In this document: piece after piece, positions 27,810 to 37,400 of the stretch | Position numbering within the stretch: position 1 is the stretch's first letter | How the letters are laid out: each line of letters begins with the position of its first letter | Origin: Bryobacteraceae bacterium | GTDB lineage: Bacteria > Acidobacteriota > Terriglobia > Bryobacterales > Bryobacteraceae | NCBI GenBank assembly: GCA_025056455.1 | Contig: JANWVY010000001.1 | Location: forward strand, 753,757-817,756 | DNA length: 64,000 nucleotides | Reading direction: 5' to 3' | Program-made: the position numbers and the translations under genes | The notes under the pieces: model-generated | Databases searched by the model: none | Seen by the model: the letters and a program-made list of their open reading frames with translations, nothing else | What the model was told of the DNA's origin: nothing

Positions 27810-29282
27810 ATGAAATTCTGGCCATACGTGCTCATGATCATGGTTTTGGTTTCACCGGCGTTTGCGGCGACTCTGACCAAACCGGGCAACACGCCGCTAG
27901 TCACCATTCGCTTGGTTTTTCGCACTGGAGCAGCTTTCGATCCCCCGGGCAAAGAAGGGCTTGCTGCGCTCACGGCCGCTATGCTGGCGCAAGCTGGCTC
28001 GAAGAGCATGACCTATTCGCAGATTCTCGAGGCCATGTTTCCGATGGCCACCAGTATCGAGGTTCAGGTGGATAAGGAAATGACGACCTTCGGGGCTGAG
28101 ACTCACATCGACAATTTAGAGCGCTTCTATTCCATCTTTCGCAGCGTGCTGCTGGAGCCCGGCTGGCGACAGGAGGATCTGAAAAGGCTCAAAGAGGAAA
28201 CGATCAACTTTTTGCGCGTCTCTTTGCGAAGCAACAATGAAGAGGAACTGGGCAAAGAAGCGCTGTACAACGAGATCTATGCCGGGCATCCTTATGGCTG
28301 GCACAACCTGGGGCGCGTTTCCGCCGTTGAAAAGCTGACAGTTTCCGATTTGCAGGCCTTTTACCGCGCGCATTACACCCAAGCGAACTTGACCATCGCC
28401 CTAGCGGGTGGCTACCCGGCGGATTTTCCCCGCCGCGTCGAACGAGATTTCGCTGTCTTGCCCAAGGGCAAACCGAACGTGCTGAAGCTGCCCGCGCCAA
28501 AAAAAATCGTGGGCCGGCACCTGCTGTTGATTGAAAAACCCACGCGCTCGGTGGCTATCTCGCTTGGTTTTCCGATCGCGGTGCGGCGGGGGCATCCGGA
28601 TTACCCGGCCTTGCTTGTCGCGCAAAGTTACTTGGGTCAGCATCGCACCAGCGGCGTCCGTCTCTATGAGCGGTTGCGTGAGGCGCGGGGATTGAATTAT
28701 GGCGACTACGCCTATCTGGAGTATTTTCCGCGCGGCATGTACCAGTTTGAACCGGACCCAAATCTCGCGCGGCAGCAACAGATCTTCCAGGTCTGGATCC
28801 GCCCGGTGCAGCCAGAAACGGCGCATTTTGCGCTCCGGCTGGCCATCTTTGAACTGGAGAAGTTTTTTCGCGAAGGCCTGAGCCAGGCGGATTTCGAAAA
28901 GACGCGGCAGTTTCTCACCAAATATGTGAACCTGCTCATCAAGACCAAACGAGCAGAGCTGGGCTATGACATTGACAGCCGGTTTTATGGCATCGCCGAT
29001 TATGCGACCTACGTGAAAACCGCGCTTGCGAAACTGACGCGGGAAGATGTCCACCGTGCCATTCAGAAGCATCTTCCCCCGGAAAACATGCAAATTGTGA
29101 TGATTGCCCAAGGTTGCGAAAAGCTGAAGGAGGCCATTGCGCAGGAAGCACCATCTCCGATGCGCTATAACGCACCGAAGCCGAAGGAGATTTTGGAGGA
29201 AGATCGCTTGGTGGAAAAGCTCGCTTTGGGAATCCAAGCTGAGAACATCAAGATTGTCAAAGTAGAGACTTTGTTCGAGTAA
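27810..29282 (+). CDS. M16 family peptidase-like protein lacking the zinc motif (partner subunit)
   Basis: About 490 residues from ATG 27810, which gives a signal peptide (MKFWPYVLMIMVLVSPAFAA). The frame is open from 27726, but the longer form places 28 polar residues before the signal. The fold is M16 (VTIRLVFRTGAAFDPPGKEGLA, YTQANLTIALAGGY, RLYERLREARGLNYGDYAYLE), but the position of HxxEH is replaced by GLAALTAAML, so no zinc site exists. M16B enzymes commonly form a heterodimer of a catalytic and an inactive subunit. With the active subunit at 25135-26460, this is the inferred partner, exported to the periplasm. The intervening mtaB is unrelated in function. Confidence 0.88.
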   Translation: MKFWPYVLMIMVLVSPAFAATLTKPGNTPLVTIRLVFRTGAAFDPPGKEGLAALTAAMLAQAGSKSMTYSQILEAMFPMATSIEVQVDKEMTTFGAETHIDNLERFYSIFRSVLLEPGWRQEDLKRLKEETINFLRVSLRSNNEEELGKEALYNEIYAGHPYGWHNLGRVSAVEKLTVSDLQAFYRAHYTQANLTIALAGGYPADFPRRVERDFAVLPKGKPNVLKLPAPKKIVGRHLLLIEKPTRSVAISLGFPIAVRRGHPDYPALLVAQSYLGQHRTSGVRLYERLREARGLNYGDYAYLEYFPRGMYQFEPDPNLARQQQIFQVWIRPVQPETAHFALRLAIFELEKFFREGLSQADFEKTRQFLTKYVNLLIKTKRAELGYDIDSRFYGIADYATYVKTALAKLTREDVHRAIQKHLPPENMQIVMIAQGCEKLKEAIAQEAPSPMRYNAPKPKEILEEDRLVEKLALGIQAENIKIVKVETLFE

Positions 29283-29288
29283 AGGCAG

Positions 29289-30359
29289 TCAGGCCAGGGT
29301 GAGTCCAGCGTGCGCTTTCAGCTCCCAGCCAGCGAACTCGCCGCGCTGGTATTTGGGAAAGGCGGCTGCTGCGATCATCGCGGCGTTATCCGTGGCTAGC
29401 GCGGGGCGCGGAAAAAAAACGCCGTAAGGCAGTTTGGCTTGGCGGGCGGCGGCGCGGAGGCCCGCGTTGCAGGCGACTCCACCAGTGATGACCCAGGATT
29501 TTGCCGAGATCATTCCCGCAGCCATTTCGGCCCGCGTCAACAGCTCGCGGATCACGGTGTGCTGGAAGGAGGCGATGAGATCGCGCGTCGCCGGCGGCGT
29601 TAAGGCCAGCCATTCCTCGATCGATGAGCGGGGATGGGAGCGGCTCCATTGTTTCCGAGCCTCAATTTCCGCGGCCATATTCCGCGCCTCCACCCAACGA
29701 AGAACGGCAGTTTTGAGCCCGCTAAAGCTGAAGTCAAGAGGGTTCCCTTTCATTTTCGCCAAGGGAAAGGACACAGCTTGCGGATCGCCATAACTGGCGA
29801 TCTGGTCAAGAATGGGGCCGCCCGGGTAGCTGTAACCCAACAGTTTTGCCACCTTGTCGTAGGCTTCTCCGGCGGCATCATCTCGGGTGCGGCCTAACAG
29901 CCGGTAGTGAAATCCTTCGCGGATTTCGAACAAGTGAGTGTGTCCACCGCTGGCAACTAAAGCAAGTGCGGGAAACTGTAGCTGCGAGCCCGCCTCCATG
30001 GCAACGGCATGGATATGTCCTTCAAGGTGGTTCACAGCGATGAGCGGCAGCTTGCAGGACATGGCGATAGCTTTCGCATAGACGATTCCCACCAGAAGCG
30101 AACCAACGAGTCCGGGGCCTTGTGTGACGGCGACAGCGGCAAGCTCGGGGTAGGAGCAAGAGGCCTGCTCCATGGCCTGCCGCACGACGGGGACAATCGC
30201 TCTCAGATGCTCTCGCGACGCTAATTCAGGCACCACGCCGCCATATTTTCCATGCACGTCGAGTTGCGAGGAAACGACGCTCGAGACGATGCGCGAACCA
30301 CCTTCCACCACGGCGGCCGCCGTCTCATCGCAAGAAGTTTCAATGCCGAGAATGCGCAA
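29289..30359 (-). CDS. tsaD: tRNA N6-adenosine threonylcarbamoyltransferase TsaD
   Basis: A 356-residue ASKHA-fold enzyme that transfers threonylcarbamoyl to A37 of tRNA together with TsaB and TsaE. The N-terminus [20 protein letters not shown], the metal-binding HLEGHIH (two His), [14 protein letters not shown] and SFSGLKTAV are all diagnostic. The best family start is TTG 30359 ([10 protein letters not shown]). An ATG at 30434 would add 25 residues and extend into queA. No clear ribosome site is visible at TTG, so the start is uncertain. With the TTG start, only 21 bases separate it from the divergent queA, so both promoters must lie within the opposite coding regions. Confidence 0.94.
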   Translation of the reverse strand: MRILGIETSCDETAAAVVEGGSRIVSSVVSSQLDVHGKYGGVVPELASREHLRAIVPVVRQAMEQASCSYPELAAVAVTQGPGLVGSLLVGIVYAKAIAMSCKLPLIAVNHLEGHIHAVAMEAGSQLQFPALALVASGGHTHLFEIREGFHYRLLGRTRDDAAGEAYDKVAKLLGYSYPGGPILDQIASYGDPQAVSFPLAKMKGNPLDFSFSGLKTAVLRWVEARNMAAEIEARKQWSRSHPRSSIEEWLALTPPATRDLIASFQHTVIRELLTRAEMAAGMISAKSWVITGGVACNAGLRAAARQAKLPYGVFFPRPALATDNAAMIAAAAFPKYQRGEFAGWELKAHAGLTLA

Positions 30360-30380
30360 CTTGCTATTGTATCGAGCTGG

Positions 30381-31445
30381 ATGGACCTTTCTGAATTCGA
30401 TTATGAGCTGCCCGAAGAGCGGATCGCGCAACAACCGTTAGAGGATCGCGCGGCCTCGCGCATGTTGGTGGTCTACCGCAAGGAGCAACGCTGGGAGGAT
30501 CGCCAATTTCGCGAGTTTCCTTCGTTTGTTCAGCCGGGCGACGTCATTGTCTTGAACAATTCGAAGGTACTGCCAGCGCGGCTATTTGGCCACCGGTGCG
30601 GGGCGCGCGCGCTGGCGATCGGACGCAACCATCCCAAAAGCCGGGAATACCTCGGGGGGCGGGTAGAGGTTTTATTGTTACGCGCTACAAAGGAAGATCC
30701 ACTGGTGTGGCAGGTTCTGGTGCGACCTGGCCGGAAGCTCCAGATCGGCGAACGAATCCAGTTCTCGCAGCGGTTGCGCGCGCAAATCGTAGGCCGGGGC
30801 GCCTATGGCGAGCGCACCGTGCGTTTTGAAGTGGAAGGCGACTTTTTTGAGGCCGTCAACGAGGTGGGGCACGTCCCTTTGCCGCCATACATCCACCGGC
30901 CGGACACGGCCCAGGATCAAGCGCGGTATCAAACGGTGTACGCCAAAAACGCCGGGTCGGTGGCGGCGCCTACTGCGGGCCTTCATTTCACGCCGGAGAT
31001 TCTGGCAGAGTGTGAACGCGCCGGAGCCACGCTGGCGGAGGTGACGCTCCATGTTGGCTTGGGCACCTTTCAGCCGCTACGCACCCAGGTGGTGGAGCAA
31101 GCCAAGCTCCACGCTGAGTACTATCAAGTGGACTCGCTGACAGCGCAACGCATTCAGTCTGCTCGGAGAGTATTCGGAATTGGGACTACCTCGGTACGAA
31201 CGGTAGAGACGCTGGCAGCAAACGGCTGGCGGCAGTTGGAGGGAGAAACCGAACTTTTCATCTACCCTGGTTATGAATACCGGCGGATTGACGCCTTGCT
31301 CACAAACTTCCACCTTCCGCAGTCCAGCCTCTTGCTGCTGGTGTGCGCGTTTGCCGGTAAGGATTTGATCCTAGCGGCTTACCGTCACGCGGTGAGAGCG
31401 GAGTACCGGTTCTATAGCTACGGAGATTGCATGCTGATTCTGTAG
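30381..31445 (+). CDS. queA: S-adenosylmethionine:tRNA ribosyltransferase-isomerase QueA
   Basis: A 354-residue enzyme that forms epoxyqueuosine on tRNA from 7-aminomethyl-7-deazaguanine and S-adenosylmethionine. The start ATG 30381 gives the family N-terminus [19 protein letters not shown]; the frame continues upstream, but only into tsaD sequence. Other hallmarks are [55 protein letters not shown] and [18 protein letters not shown] short insertion (about residues 73-92) follows the LPARLFG motif. No other queuosine genes are nearby. Confidence 0.95.
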   Translation: MDLSEFDYELPEERIAQQPLEDRAASRMLVVYRKEQRWEDRQFREFPSFVQPGDVIVLNNSKVLPARLFGHRCGARALAIGRNHPKSREYLGGRVEVLLLRATKEDPLVWQVLVRPGRKLQIGERIQFSQRLRAQIVGRGAYGERTVRFEVEGDFFEAVNEVGHVPLPPYIHRPDTAQDQARYQTVYAKNAGSVAAPTAGLHFTPEILAECERAGATLAEVTLHVGLGTFQPLRTQVVEQAKLHAEYYQVDSLTAQRIQSARRVFGIGTTSVRTVETLAANGWRQLEGETELFIYPGYEYRRIDALLTNFHLPQSSLLLLVCAFAGKDLILAAYRHAVRAEYRFYSYGDCMLIL

Positions 31446-31461
31446 GGCCATGGCGAGATAG

Positions 31462-32244
31462 CTACTTCGCGCCCACAGCCAATCGCTGGATGTGTAGCGC
31501 CCGCCCGGTTTCCGGGTCGGCGTCGAGAATCACGCCGTGCAGCTCGGGCTGGCCCGTGGCGCTCTCAAAGCGTACGGGTAGGGCGGTCAGGAATTTGCGA
31601 ATAACCGATTCGCGATCGACGCCAATGATGGATTCATAGGGCCCAGTCATTCCGGCGTCAGTCTGGTAGGCGGTGCCCTGATTGAGGATGCGCGAATCTG
31701 CCGTAGGAATGTGAGTATGGGTGCCGATAACGGCTGTGACGCGGCCATCCAAATACCAGCCCATGGCCGTTTTCTCACTGGTAAGCTCGGCGTGAAAATC
31801 TACGATTTTGATTTTGATGGAGGGATCTAAGCTCGCCAGCAGGCTATCTGCTTTCCGAAACGGACAATCGGTCATGGGCATATAGGAGCGGCCTTGGAGG
31901 TTGATCACGGCGCAGGGTACACCATTGCGAGCAGGGACGACGACAAGTCCTTTGCCGGGCAGATCTTCGCCATAATTTGCAGGCCGGATCAGGCGCGGTT
32001 GCTTGCTGAAGTAATCGTAGATCTCGCGTTTGTCCCAGATATGATTGCCCGAGGTAAGAACATCGATGTGGAGGGCAAAGAGCTCGTCGGCCAGGGCTGG
32101 CGTCAGCCCAAAACCGCCAGCGGCGTTTTCAGCATTGGCGATCACCAGGTCGATGTGTTCGCGCTCCACAATCCCTGCAAGGTGATCGGCGACCATCTTC
32201 CGGCCCGGGGAAGCGAAGATGTCGCCAATAAACAGTATTCGCAT
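31462..32244 (-). CDS. YmdB-family metallophosphoesterase (2',3'-cyclic-nucleotide phosphodiesterase)
   Basis: A 260-residue calcineurin-like phosphoesterase of the TIGR00282/YmdB family. In Bacillus, YmdB hydrolyses cyclic nucleotides and affects the choice between biofilm and motility. The dinuclear metal site is visible: MRILFIGDIFASPGR (D8), VIANAENAAGGFG, LTSGNHIWDK, IVDFHAELTSEK and IGTHTHIPTAD. The length is normal. Its stop converges with queA, leaving about 16 bases between them. It is divergent from selD across about 290 bases. The physiological substrate in this organism is not known. Confidence 0.92.
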   Translation of the reverse strand: MRILFIGDIFASPGRKMVADHLAGIVEREHIDLVIANAENAAGGFGLTPALADELFALHIDVLTSGNHIWDKREIYDYFSKQPRLIRPANYGEDLPGKGLVVVPARNGVPCAVINLQGRSYMPMTDCPFRKADSLLASLDPSIKIKIVDFHAELTSEKTAMGWYLDGRVTAVIGTHTHIPTADSRILNQGTAYQTDAGMTGPYESIIGVDRESVIRKFLTALPVRFESATGQPELHGVILDADPETGRALHIQRLAVGAK

Positions 32245-32301
32245 GGAAAGGGGTTGGGGGGAACTTCAGGGAGCGCACCACTTGGCCGTTTCCACCTCTG
32301 T

Positions 32302-32488
32302 AAATTGATCCCCATCGAAAAGGGGGGAATCCTCCGGGCGTCTTTAGGCTTCTCCATTCGCCCGAGGGCGGGAGCTTGCTCACCGACGCAACCATCTACG
32401 AGCCGGACTCCAAGGCTTATGCTATCGGATCAATTTTTTAGAGGCTTTCCACCTGCTTTGCAGGAACGCTCCTGACCAAGGATAGCAT
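32302..32488. repeat. Nested inverted repeats upstream of selD
   Basis: This gene-free gap holds a 10-bp perfect inverted repeat (AAATTGATCC at 32302-32311 and GGATCAATTT at 32427-32436) and an 8-bp one (ATGCTATC at 32419-32426 and GATAGCAT at 32481-32488). The second pair encloses a small hairpin CCTGC-TTT-GCAGG (32452-32464). The 32419-32488 element ends 48 bases before the selD start and could fold as an RNA leader or be a decayed repeat element. Nothing resembling tRNA-Sec (selC) was found in the gap. Confidence 0.4.
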
Positions 32489-32536
32489 GAGAGACGGCAA
32501 GGTCCGCTAGTAGCTTTTGGCTAAACTTGAAAAAGT

Positions 32537-33550
32537 ATGGCTTCAGTGCGGCTGACAGCGCACGTGAAAGCGGCCGGTTGAGCGTCCAAGTTGAGTCCAA
32601 AGGTTTTGGACCAGGTTCTGCGGCAGCTTCCGCGTCCGACGAACGCGAACGTACTGGTAGGCTTTGACACGTCGGATGACGCCGGCGTCTACCAGCTGAG
32701 CCCGGAGTGTGCCCTGGTGCAAACGGTTGATTTTTTCACTCCCATTGTTGACGATCCGTTCACCTTCGGAGCGATTGCCGCAGCTAACTCCTTGAGTGAC
32801 GTTTATGCCATGGGGGGACGGCCTTTGACGGCGCTTTCTGTTGTCTGTTACCCGGCCAAAGGCGACCTTGGGACGTTATCTCAGATTTTGCGTGGCGGCG
32901 CGGCCAAGATGGAGGAAGCAGGCTGCGCCGTGATTGGCGGCCACAGCGTATCAGACGAAGAGATCAAGTTTGGCTATGCTGTCACGGGCCTCATTCATCC
33001 CAGCCGGATCTGGACAAATGCGGGCGCGCAGCCGGGAGATGCGCTGCTGTTATCAAAGCCGCTCGGCACAGGCGTCATTTCAACGGCGCTGAAGCGCGGC
33101 GTGGCCCGAGATGAGGATGTCCGGGGCGCGGTTGCATCCATGCTGAAGCTCAATCGCGAAACCGCCGAGTTGCTGGCCGACGTGGAAGTTCATGGCTGCA
33201 CCGATGTGACGGGATTTGGGTTGATCGGGCATGCGCGGGAGCTAGCGCTGGCCAGTCAAGTCACGGTGGAAATCGATGCCCTCAGTGTGCCTTTGCTGCC
33301 CGGGGCCCTCGAATATGCCCAGCAAGGCGCGCAGCCCGGAGGCTTAAAAAGTAATCGGGATTTTGCTTCTTGTGATGTCGAGTTGAGTGCCCCGCTTGCG
33401 GCTGAGCGGGAAGCGCTGTTGTATGATCCGCAAACTTCGGGGGGTTTGCTGGTCGCTGTGCGGGAAAGCGATGCAGCAAGATTGACTTCGCTGGCCCGGA
33501 TTGGCCGCGTAACGCCAAGACAGGCGAAGGCCGTGCGAATCGTTTCATGA
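32537..33550 (+). CDS. selD: Selenide, water dikinase SelD, itself a selenoprotein (in-frame TGA at codon 15)
   Basis: SelD makes selenophosphate from selenide and ATP for selenocysteine and selenouridine synthesis. A conventional reading begins at TTG 32591 and gives 319 residues lacking the catalytic N-terminus. Extending upstream in the same frame to ATG 32537 gives MASVRLTAHVKAAG, then TGA (32579-32581), then ASKLSPKVL. The family has AAG-(C/U)-x-x-KLSP at this place, where the Cys or Sec is the active-site residue. The TGA is therefore read as Sec15 and the full protein has 337 residues. The remaining motifs are intact: VGFDTSDDAGVY, TVDFFTPIVDDPFTFG, ANSLSDVYAMGG, GGHSVSDEEIKFG, CTDVTGFGLIGHA and PQTSGGLL. 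The stop overlaps the pyrF start by 4 bases. Confidence 0.92.
32579..32611 (+). promoter_or_regulatory. UGA selenocysteine codon with bacterial SECIS hairpin
   Basis: The in-frame TGA (32579-32581) is followed by a perfect 6-bp stem, GTCCAA (32595-32600) with TTGGAC (32606-32611), closing the 5-base loop AGGTT. The loop begins 19 bases after the TGA, within the usual distance of about 16-37 bases for bacterial SECIS elements, and contains G residues as expected for SelB binding. The hairpin lies inside the coding sequence, as in all known bacterial cases. Confidence 0.7.
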
Positions 33551-34251
33551 ATCCGATCATTGTGGCTTTAGATGTGTCTAGCGGGAGGGAGGCGCGAGAG
33601 CTGGTCTCGCGGCTTGCCGGCGCGGTCGGTTGCTTCAAGATTGGCATGGAGCTTTATGCAGCCGAGGGCGTGTCCTTGGTGGATGAGCTGCTTGAGGCTG
33701 GCCATCGCGTCTTCCTGGATTTAAAGTTTTATGACATCCCGGAAACAGTGAAACGCGCAACAGCGCAAGTAGCCCGGCGCGGCGTGCATTTTCTGACCGT
33801 GCATGGCAGCCAAGCGGTTATGCGGGCGGCCGTCGAGGGACGCGGAGAATCGGAGTTGAAGTTGCTCGGTGTCACGGTCTTGACGAGTTTCGATGAATCG
33901 GATTTGGCGGATCTCGGCTATGGTTGTCGAGTCAGCGATTTGGTGGCGCTCCGTGTTCAGAAGGCGAAAGAGGCTGGCTTGGATGGCGTGGTCTGTTCGC
34001 CGCTGGAGGCTAGCCAGGTGCGGGGAACCCTTGGCCCGCAGGCTTTGGTGGTGACGCCCGGAGTCCGCTCGCTGGGGTCGGCTCAGGGCGATCAAAAACG
34101 GGTGGCGACGCCAGCCGAAGCAATTCGAAATGGAGCTTCTCACTTGGTCATCGGGCGACAAATCACCCAGGCAGCAGATCCGAAAGCAGAGGCGCTCCGG
34201 ATTCTTGAGGAGATTGCGGGCGCTGGGGACCTGCCGAACGACACCCGCTAG
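33547..34251 (+). CDS. pyrF: Orotidine 5'-phosphate decarboxylase
   Basis: A 234-residue TIM-barrel enzyme that makes UMP in the last step of de novo pyrimidine synthesis. The catalytic segment is VFLDLKFYDIPETVKRA, with D58, K60 and D63; K31 lies in GCFKIGMELY. The end of the barrel has VVTPGVRSLGSAQGDQKRV and SHLVIGRQIT, which bind the phosphate. It belongs to the short PyrF subfamily. The ATG overlaps the selD stop (ATGA), so translation is coupled to selD. This links pyrimidine synthesis to a gene whose full translation depends on selenocysteine insertion. No other pyr genes are nearby. Confidence 0.96.
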   Translation: MNPIIVALDVSSGREARELVSRLAGAVGCFKIGMELYAAEGVSLVDELLEAGHRVFLDLKFYDIPETVKRATAQVARRGVHFLTVHGSQAVMRAAVEGRGESELKLLGVTVLTSFDESDLADLGYGCRVSDLVALRVQKAKEAGLDGVVCSPLEASQVRGTLGPQALVVTPGVRSLGSAQGDQKRVATPAEAIRNGASHLVIGRQITQAADPKAEALRILEEIAGAGDLPNDTR

Positions 34252-34346
34252 GTTCTCGCGGCAGTAGGGCTTACTACGCAGTGCCGGGTGACGAGCGGCG
34301 CTCACCTTGCATCACGCCCCGCCGTAGGTCCGAACCGTTTTGGGGC

Positions 34347-34364
34347 GGCCTAGCGGCGTAGGCC
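34347..34364. terminator. Short hairpin between pyrF and the third receptor gene
   Basis: GGCCTA (34347-34352) and TAGGCC (34359-34364) form a 6-bp stem with a 6-base loop in the 176-base gap between converging genes. No T-tract follows on either strand, so the terminator role is inferred only from its position. Confidence 0.25.
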
Positions 34365-34427
34365 AAGAAAGATCCTGCGCGGAACACCCCTCGCGCGGTG
34401 CGTATTCACTTGCCCCCTTGGCGAACG

Positions 34428-37400
34428 TTAAAACTCGAGCCTTAGTCCGAAGCGAAACTGACGTTCTGACGGCGTGGCTAGGTTGGGCAAGGTACTGATG
34501 ATCGAAGAGAAGTTGTTGAGCGCCCGCACGGTGCCGTCGGGATTTAGCGACATGCTTGCCACGTTTGCGATGGGATTGGAGAACTTGGGCGTGTTGGTCA
34601 TGTTGAAGCTCTCCGCCCGGAACTCCAGCTTCATTCTCTCCGTGAGTTTGAAGACGCGGAACAGGCTCAGGTTGATGTTCCACAAACCGGGTCCAAACAT
34701 GGTGTTGCGGCCGGTTGTGCCGAAGCGGACGCCAAAAGGCTGGCGGAAGGCGAGGGGGTCGAACCAGGACTTGTTGGCGCCGATTTCACCGATGGTGCGC
34801 ACCTTTCCAGCAATCACAAGGTCGGCGGTCTGGCTGCTGCCGGGGGCATTGAGTTCGGCGCCGCTGGCGAAAACCGTGAAGGGAGTTCCGGTGTAGGCTG
34901 CGAAAGTGCCGTTGGTTTGCCAGCCACCGAGCAGGTGGGCGATGAAGCCGTTGGTGGCCATCTTTTTACCTTGGCCGAAGGGCAGTTCGTAGACGCCGCC
35001 TAGGGTAAACATCTGGGCCCGGTTGTAGCCAGCGACGGCGCGGTTGCGGCGGATCGTCGGTTCCCAATTCCAGCCACCGCCTAGGCCTGCCCAACCGTCA
35101 TCGTCTGCATAGTTGATCGCCTTCGAAAAAGTGTAGGCTCCTTTGAGTAACAAGCCATTCTGGAAGGAGCGGTTGATGGCGAGCTGCAAGCCATGATAGT
35201 TGCCGTTTGCAATCCCGTCCCACATGAGCATCTGGATGCGGCGGTTTTGCGTAGCGGCGAGCGGACGTCCCGCAGGTCCGGTGCCGGGAGGCGCAGCGTT
35301 GATATCGCGGTCAATGAGCTGGTGCACGGTTTGCGTGCCGACGTAGGCAATGCTGGTGATGATATTTGCAGGCAGCTTGCGCTCAATCGTGAAGTTCCAG
35401 GATTGGATATAGCCACGGTTGATCTGACCGCCCCAGGGGCTGCGAGGCCCCATGTCGACCGTGGGTGGCAGCGTCATGATGCCCCGGCTCGTATCGGGAA
35501 TGGGGATAGGAGGAACTCCTTTGTCGAGGGTGTCGAACCAAACAAAGGGGCCCGGCGAGACAAATGTGGAGCCAATGGTAGCCGGGTACATGCCACGCAA
35601 GGGGCGCGAGAAGGGGAGCGGATCGTTGGTGATGCCGTAGCCAGAGCGGATGACTGTGTTTTCGGTGACGCGATAGGCAAAACCGACGCGAGGCGCAAAC
35701 AGACGCTTGGAGGTCGTGATGCCCACGTTGCGCGGGACGTCGCCGATGCCTCCCATATAAACGAGATTAGTGGCTGGATCCCAACGCTCAATGCCGCGGT
35801 CTTTCCGATAGATCAAGGGATAGTATTCATACCGGAGGCCCAAGTTTAGGGTGAGCTTGCGGGTGACTTGCCAGCGGTCGCGCACATACCAACCGAACTG
35901 CCATTCGCGGTTGGTGTATTGGAAGAGCTGGACGCTTTTTTGGATCTGGGTGACAAGGCCGAGCTGGAAGGTGGCGTACTGGTTGAGGTAGTTGGAAGCG
36001 TAGCCGCGAGCGCCGGTGGGATCGCCAGCAAAACTAAAAGCGCCGCGGGGACCACCGCTCACCTCGGGCTGCCACTGATCCATCTGAAAGCGAACCATGT
36101 CGAAGCCAAAGCGGATTTCATGCGCCCCCTTCATCTTGGTGGCGTTGGTTGTGTAGGTGACCGAGCGTTCATTGTAGAAGTACGGTTGCCATCCGGCAGT
36201 GGCGCCCCAAGGAGTGAAACCGTGAGCGAGGCTTGGCATCCCGCTGTAACAGCCACCATTGGCCAGCGGCGGACAAGCAGCCCGGACTCGTTCCGGCTGC
36301 GGTCCTGTGACGATCGGATCGTTGGTGTTGGGGATACCCCAAATCTCTGAACCGATATTCTTGCCGTAGCCGGGATAGGTGCCCGCGTTGTCATGCCAGG
36401 TGATGCCAATAGTGCCGTCTAACAGAAACGTAGGGGAAAAGGTCTTGGTGTAGCCAAAGGTGGGTATGCTGACCAGGACATCAGAGACCTCGGGCGCTCC
36501 GGCGCGGCTTAAACCCGGTCCGCCCAGCTGCTCTCCAAAAGCAAACTTGGAGCTTACAGCGGCATCCATACGGCTGTATTTGCCCCATAGTACGAGACTA
36601 CTGGTGGGATTCCAGTTGATCTTCACATCGTAGTTATAGCGGTTGAGCTTTTCTGTGCCTGAGCTAAAGAAGTTGTTCAGAGTCCCAGCCGAGGTGCCAG
36701 GGAGGTTCGGAAGTGGCGCCAGCGCCTGGATGCGGCGACTCACGGGATTCATCCGAGACACAGGAATCTGGTTGTTGGGGAAAGGCATGCGTCCGGAGCC
36801 ATCCATCTCGCCTGTCGTAGGGTCGTAGATGGTGGCGGGTAGACCAGCGTAGTTGCCCTCGCGGATCGCGGCAGTCGGCACGCTATCGGTTTGGCGGGTG
36901 ATACCAGCGCGCTCGAGAGTCCCTTCGAAGCTGAAAAAGTAAAACAGCTTGTCCCTTTTAATGGGACCGCCAATAGTGCCTCCAAAAATATTGAAGATCG
37001 ATTTCGGCATGTTGCTCGTGGGGGGAAGGAAGAAGTTCCGGGTCCGCAGCCGCTGATTGTCGTGATAGTGGAACAAAGAGCCGTGCACTTCGTTGGTGCC
37101 GGACTTGGTAGCTACAGTAATCGCCGCACCACCGGCCATGCCCTGTTCAGCGTCGAAACTGCCGGTCGTGATGTTCACCGTGCTGATAGACTCAACAGGT
37201 GGAACATAAACCATGTGGTGGGGAAGCCAGATGAAGATGTTGGTGGCTCCGTCAACGCGCGCGTTATTATTGTTGCGAGCCGTGCCATTGATATTGGTGG
37301 TCAAGGCACGCCCGGGCGTGGAGCCCACGCTGTTTTGAAAGTTCGCCGGGGTTGCTCCAGGGACCAGATCGATGAGGCTTTGGAAGTTGCGGTAAGCGGC

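Noticed and set aside
32245-32536. Possible tRNA-Sec (selC) upstream of selD
   Set aside because: No T-loop GTTCRANTC, no UCA anticodon loop in a stem, and no long variable arm.
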